A DNA stretch of 64,000 bases from Spirodela intermedia (taxonomy: Eukaryota > Streptophyta > Magnoliopsida > Alismatales > Araceae). This document shows, piece after piece, positions 61,751 through 64,000 of the stretch. The position numbers and the translations under genes are program-made. Each line of letters starts with the position of its first letter. The stretch's first letter is position 1. The DNA is taken from the NCBI GenBank assembly GCA_902729315.2, contig LR746269.1, forward strand, positions 2,092,501 to 2,156,500, given 5' to 3'. A model generated the notes under the pieces. It was given only the letters and a program-made list of their open reading frames with translations. It did no database searches and was not told the origin of the DNA.

Positions 61751-63211
61751 ATGGAGTCCAAGGGGGAGCAACTGCACATCTTCTTCTTCCCCCTTATGGC
61801 TCCCGGCCACATGATACCCATCGTTGACGCAGCCAAAATGTTTGCCGCAAGAGGAGTGAGGGCATCCATCATCACCACCGCTGCCAACGCGCCGGCAGTT
61901 GAATCCTCTATCTGCCGGTCGGCCAAATCCGGCGCCAACGTAGGGACGCTCCTCATCGAATGGCCCTTTTCGGCGGCCGGCCAACCCGAGAATTTCTCTT
62001 GGATTGCTTCGCCGGACATGCGGCTGGACTTTCTCGTGGGCACCCCGGCTCTTCGCCCCTCATTTGAGCGGCTCGTTAAGAATCATCGCCCCTCCGCCAT
62101 CGTCACCGACATGTTCTACCCCTGGACAGTGGAGGTCGCTGAGGAGGTCGGGATCCCGAGGCTGGTCTTCCACGCGACCAGTTTCTTCTCCCTCTGCCTT
62201 GAAGACATACTCGTTCCTTCAACCGCCAGCCAGGAGAACCACGCGGATAGCGACGATCGCTTCGTCATCCCCGGGATTCCCCACCGGATAGACTTCAGCC
62301 AATCCCAAGTCTTCGACCCCAAAAAAATGAGACCAGACTTCGCCGACCTGTTAATGAAAATGAAGGTGACTCAGGGGAGGAACTACGGCGCGATGGTGAA
62401 CAGCTTCTACGAGCTGGAGCCCGACTACGTCGAGCACTACAGGCAGGTGATTGGGAGGAAGGCCTGGCATATCGGACCAGTGTCCCTCTGCAACAAGGAC
62501 CCCGCTGACAGCGCGATAAGAGGCGGCAAGACTACTGTCGACCAGGCAAGATGCCTGATGTGGCTGGACTCCAAGGAGGAGAAATCTGTTCTGTACGTTT
62601 GCTTCGGGAGCCTGTATCAGTTCACGAAGACCCAGCTTCGAGAAATAGCGGGAGCGTTGGAATCTACCGGCTACCCTTTCATCTGGGTTACGCAAGGGGG
62701 CGGAGAAGATAACCCCTCCGGTCAGTGGTTGCCGGAGGGTTTCGAGGAGAGAGTGGTGGAATCTGGTGGCGGTATGATAATCCGGGGATGGGCTCCGCAG
62801 GTTCTTATCCTCAACCACGTGGCCGTGGGAGGGTTTATGACCCACTGCGGCTGGAACTCAAGCCTGGAGAGCATCGCCGCCGGGCTGCCAGTGCTGACCT
62901 GGCCGTTGGAGGCCGACCAATTCTACAACGAGAGGCTGCTGGTGGACGTGCTGAAGATTGGCGCTGGGATGGGGGTGAAGGTCTGGTCTATTCGGAAAGA
63001 ACATAGGTCAGCGGTGAAGGCGGAGGAGATCGTGGCGGCCGTGGGTCGGCTTATGGGAGCCAGTCCAGACGCGGAGGAGATGAGGGGTAGGGCGAGGGAG
63101 CTCAAAGCGGCGGCGAGGCGGGCAATGGAAGAGGGAGGCTCGTCTCACGCGGACGTGGGTCGCCTGATACAGGAGCTGTCGGACAAGCAAGCGGTCGGAT
63201 CCCGTGTCTGA
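61751..63211 (+). CDS. UDP-glycosyltransferase, UGT73-like (family 1)
   Basis: One exon of 486 residues with stop TGA at 63209. The start at 61751 (MESKGEQLHIFFFPLMAPGH) fits family N-termini. Catalytic His20 in APGH and the likely partner Asp120 in IVTDMFYPW are present. The 44-residue PSPG sugar-donor box spans about 347-390: WAPQVLILNHVAVGGF, then HCGWNSSLES, ending in PLEADQ. The final Gln is typical of UDP-glucose users. GT-B enzymes of this group transfer glucose to small hydroxylated metabolites (flavonoids, coumarins, terpenoids, hormones); the acceptor cannot be told from sequence. The gene is GC-rich and intronless, as is common for UGT73 members. A truncated relative lies 7 kb upstream. 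A longer product starting at 61625, with a Glu-Arg repeat, is possible in principle. Confidence 0.95.
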   Translation: MESKGEQLHIFFFPLMAPGHMIPIVDAAKMFAARGVRASIITTAANAPAVESSICRSAKSGANVGTLLIEWPFSAAGQPENFSWIASPDMRLDFLVGTPALRPSFERLVKNHRPSAIVTDMFYPWTVEVAEEVGIPRLVFHATSFFSLCLEDILVPSTASQENHADSDDRFVIPGIPHRIDFSQSQVFDPKKMRPDFADLLMKMKVTQGRNYGAMVNSFYELEPDYVEHYRQVIGRKAWHIGPVSLCNKDPADSAIRGGKTTVDQARCLMWLDSKEEKSVLYVCFGSLYQFTKTQLREIAGALESTGYPFIWVTQGGGEDNPSGQWLPEGFEERVVESGGGMIIRGWAPQVLILNHVAVGGFMTHCGWNSSLESIAAGLPVLTWPLEADQFYNERLLVDVLKIGAGMGVKVWSIRKEHRSAVKAEEIVAAVGRLMGASPDAEEMRGRARELKAAARRAMEEGGSSHADVGRLIQELSDKQAVGSRV

Positions 63212-64000
63212 CGCCACCGGGAAATAGTACCCTCCATGTAAAGAGTAGGTTCTCGTTGACTTCTGGAGGTTCTAAGACCCATAAATTTATAAATAATGAA
63301 AAGATGCCAATGTATCTTCCATATGCACTGCTCCCAAAACACCCATCTTTGGATCCTTTGAATAGTTACAAGAGTAACTTTGAAGACTTGTGGGCAATCT
63401 CCCTACTATATGTTGTGATAAATAATAAAATCATTGTTCCAGTGCCAACTATTGGACAAATTGATAGATGTGTCATGATTTCGTTCATCCATCATGCATA
63501 TTTAGAATTACTTTAATGGAGGTTAGTTTCCTTCTGAAGTCAAGAGTTGTCTTGAAACGTCTTGTTGTGATGGATCATTCTTGCAATTGGAATGGTTTTT
63601 GACATTTTGTAAATTACCAATTTAATCATCTAGAAATTTATTGTTGAATTGGAGTTTACTATTCATCATAATGATTATTTATTTTATTTGGGATGGTGGA
63701 AATCTTTGAGTCCACTGAAACATGTCTATACTGGACTAGATCAAGGTAGATTATGCATACGTACGCAGAGATATAGATTCACAGTTGTGCGAAAAATCAC
63801 CATACCCTCAATAGCCCAACACATTAGCTACTATCTCTCGAAAATATAATTTTATTTTGCATACATGGAAAAGGCGCCCATAACATCTATGTTTTATAGA
63901 AAGTGGATACAATATTTTATTTTGCCATTGTCGAGACGCGTACATGTATTCTAGGTGACGACTACCAGAAAATAGGGAAAGTGATGAATCTAGAGCATCA
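63212..64000. other. 3' flank of the UGT gene, no further gene seen
   Basis: AT-rich sequence with AATAAA-like motifs near 63421-63428 that could serve as a polyadenylation signal. Short open frames (63256-63516, 63649-63849) show no recognisable domain. Confidence 0.5.

Overview
The window is nuclear DNA from a flowering plant. The genes are intron-rich with GT-AG splice sites, encode plastid-targeted and plant-only proteins, and sit between AT-rich spacers holding a decayed Ty1/copia element and many GA/CT microsatellites. Some coding exons are very GC-rich in third positions (aspartate oxidase last exon, carbonic anhydrase, glycosyltransferase) while neighbours are AT-rich. That mix would suit a monocot, but the species cannot be read from the sequence.

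Layout. 128-11126 (+): 3' two thirds of RST1, with thirteen exons in the window. 11666-19459 (-): complete 14-exon CCT3, the gamma subunit of the cytosolic TRiC/CCT chaperonin, convergent with RST1. 19.8-24.5 kb: AT-rich spacer with diverged repeats. 24594-26943 (-): kinesin-light-chain-related TPR protein (KLCR/CMU). 28677-31961 (-): plastid L-aspartate oxidase, 7 exons. 34119-37205 (-): plastid-type beta carbonic anhydrase, 8 exons, with TATA and I-box motifs upstream. 37.5-38.8 kb: roughly 0.6-kb tandem duplication. 39-44 kb: AT-rich spacer. 44318-48840 (-): CMP-sialic-acid-transporter-like nucleotide-sugar transporter, 8 exons. 49583-50374 (-): intronless DUF1645 protein. 51620-53017 (-): SRO-type PARP-like/RST-domain protein. 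54.8-55.2 kb: truncated glycosyltransferase pseudogene behind a long GA tract. 55.9-57.5 kb: decayed copia element. 57.5-61.7 kb: repeat-bearing spacer. 61751-63211 (+): intact intronless UGT73-like glycosyltransferase, also directly behind a GA tract and with a duplicated upstream region.

The genes belong to unrelated pathways (RNA surveillance, protein folding, cellulose synthase/microtubule coupling, NAD synthesis, CO2/bicarbonate exchange, Golgi sugar transport, stress signalling, glycosylation). I see no operon-like system and no convincing new biological system. The most interesting signals are structural: two UGT-family loci that both start right after GA microsatellites, one dead and one alive; an in-frame ATG that would translate the GA tract of the live gene; microsatellites next to splice sites; a GC-AG intron in RST1; and several local tandem duplications. 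Exon models were built by hand from splice consensus, reading-frame continuity and recalled family sequences. Every model except RST1 (5' cut by the window) gives a protein of about the length I expect for its family.
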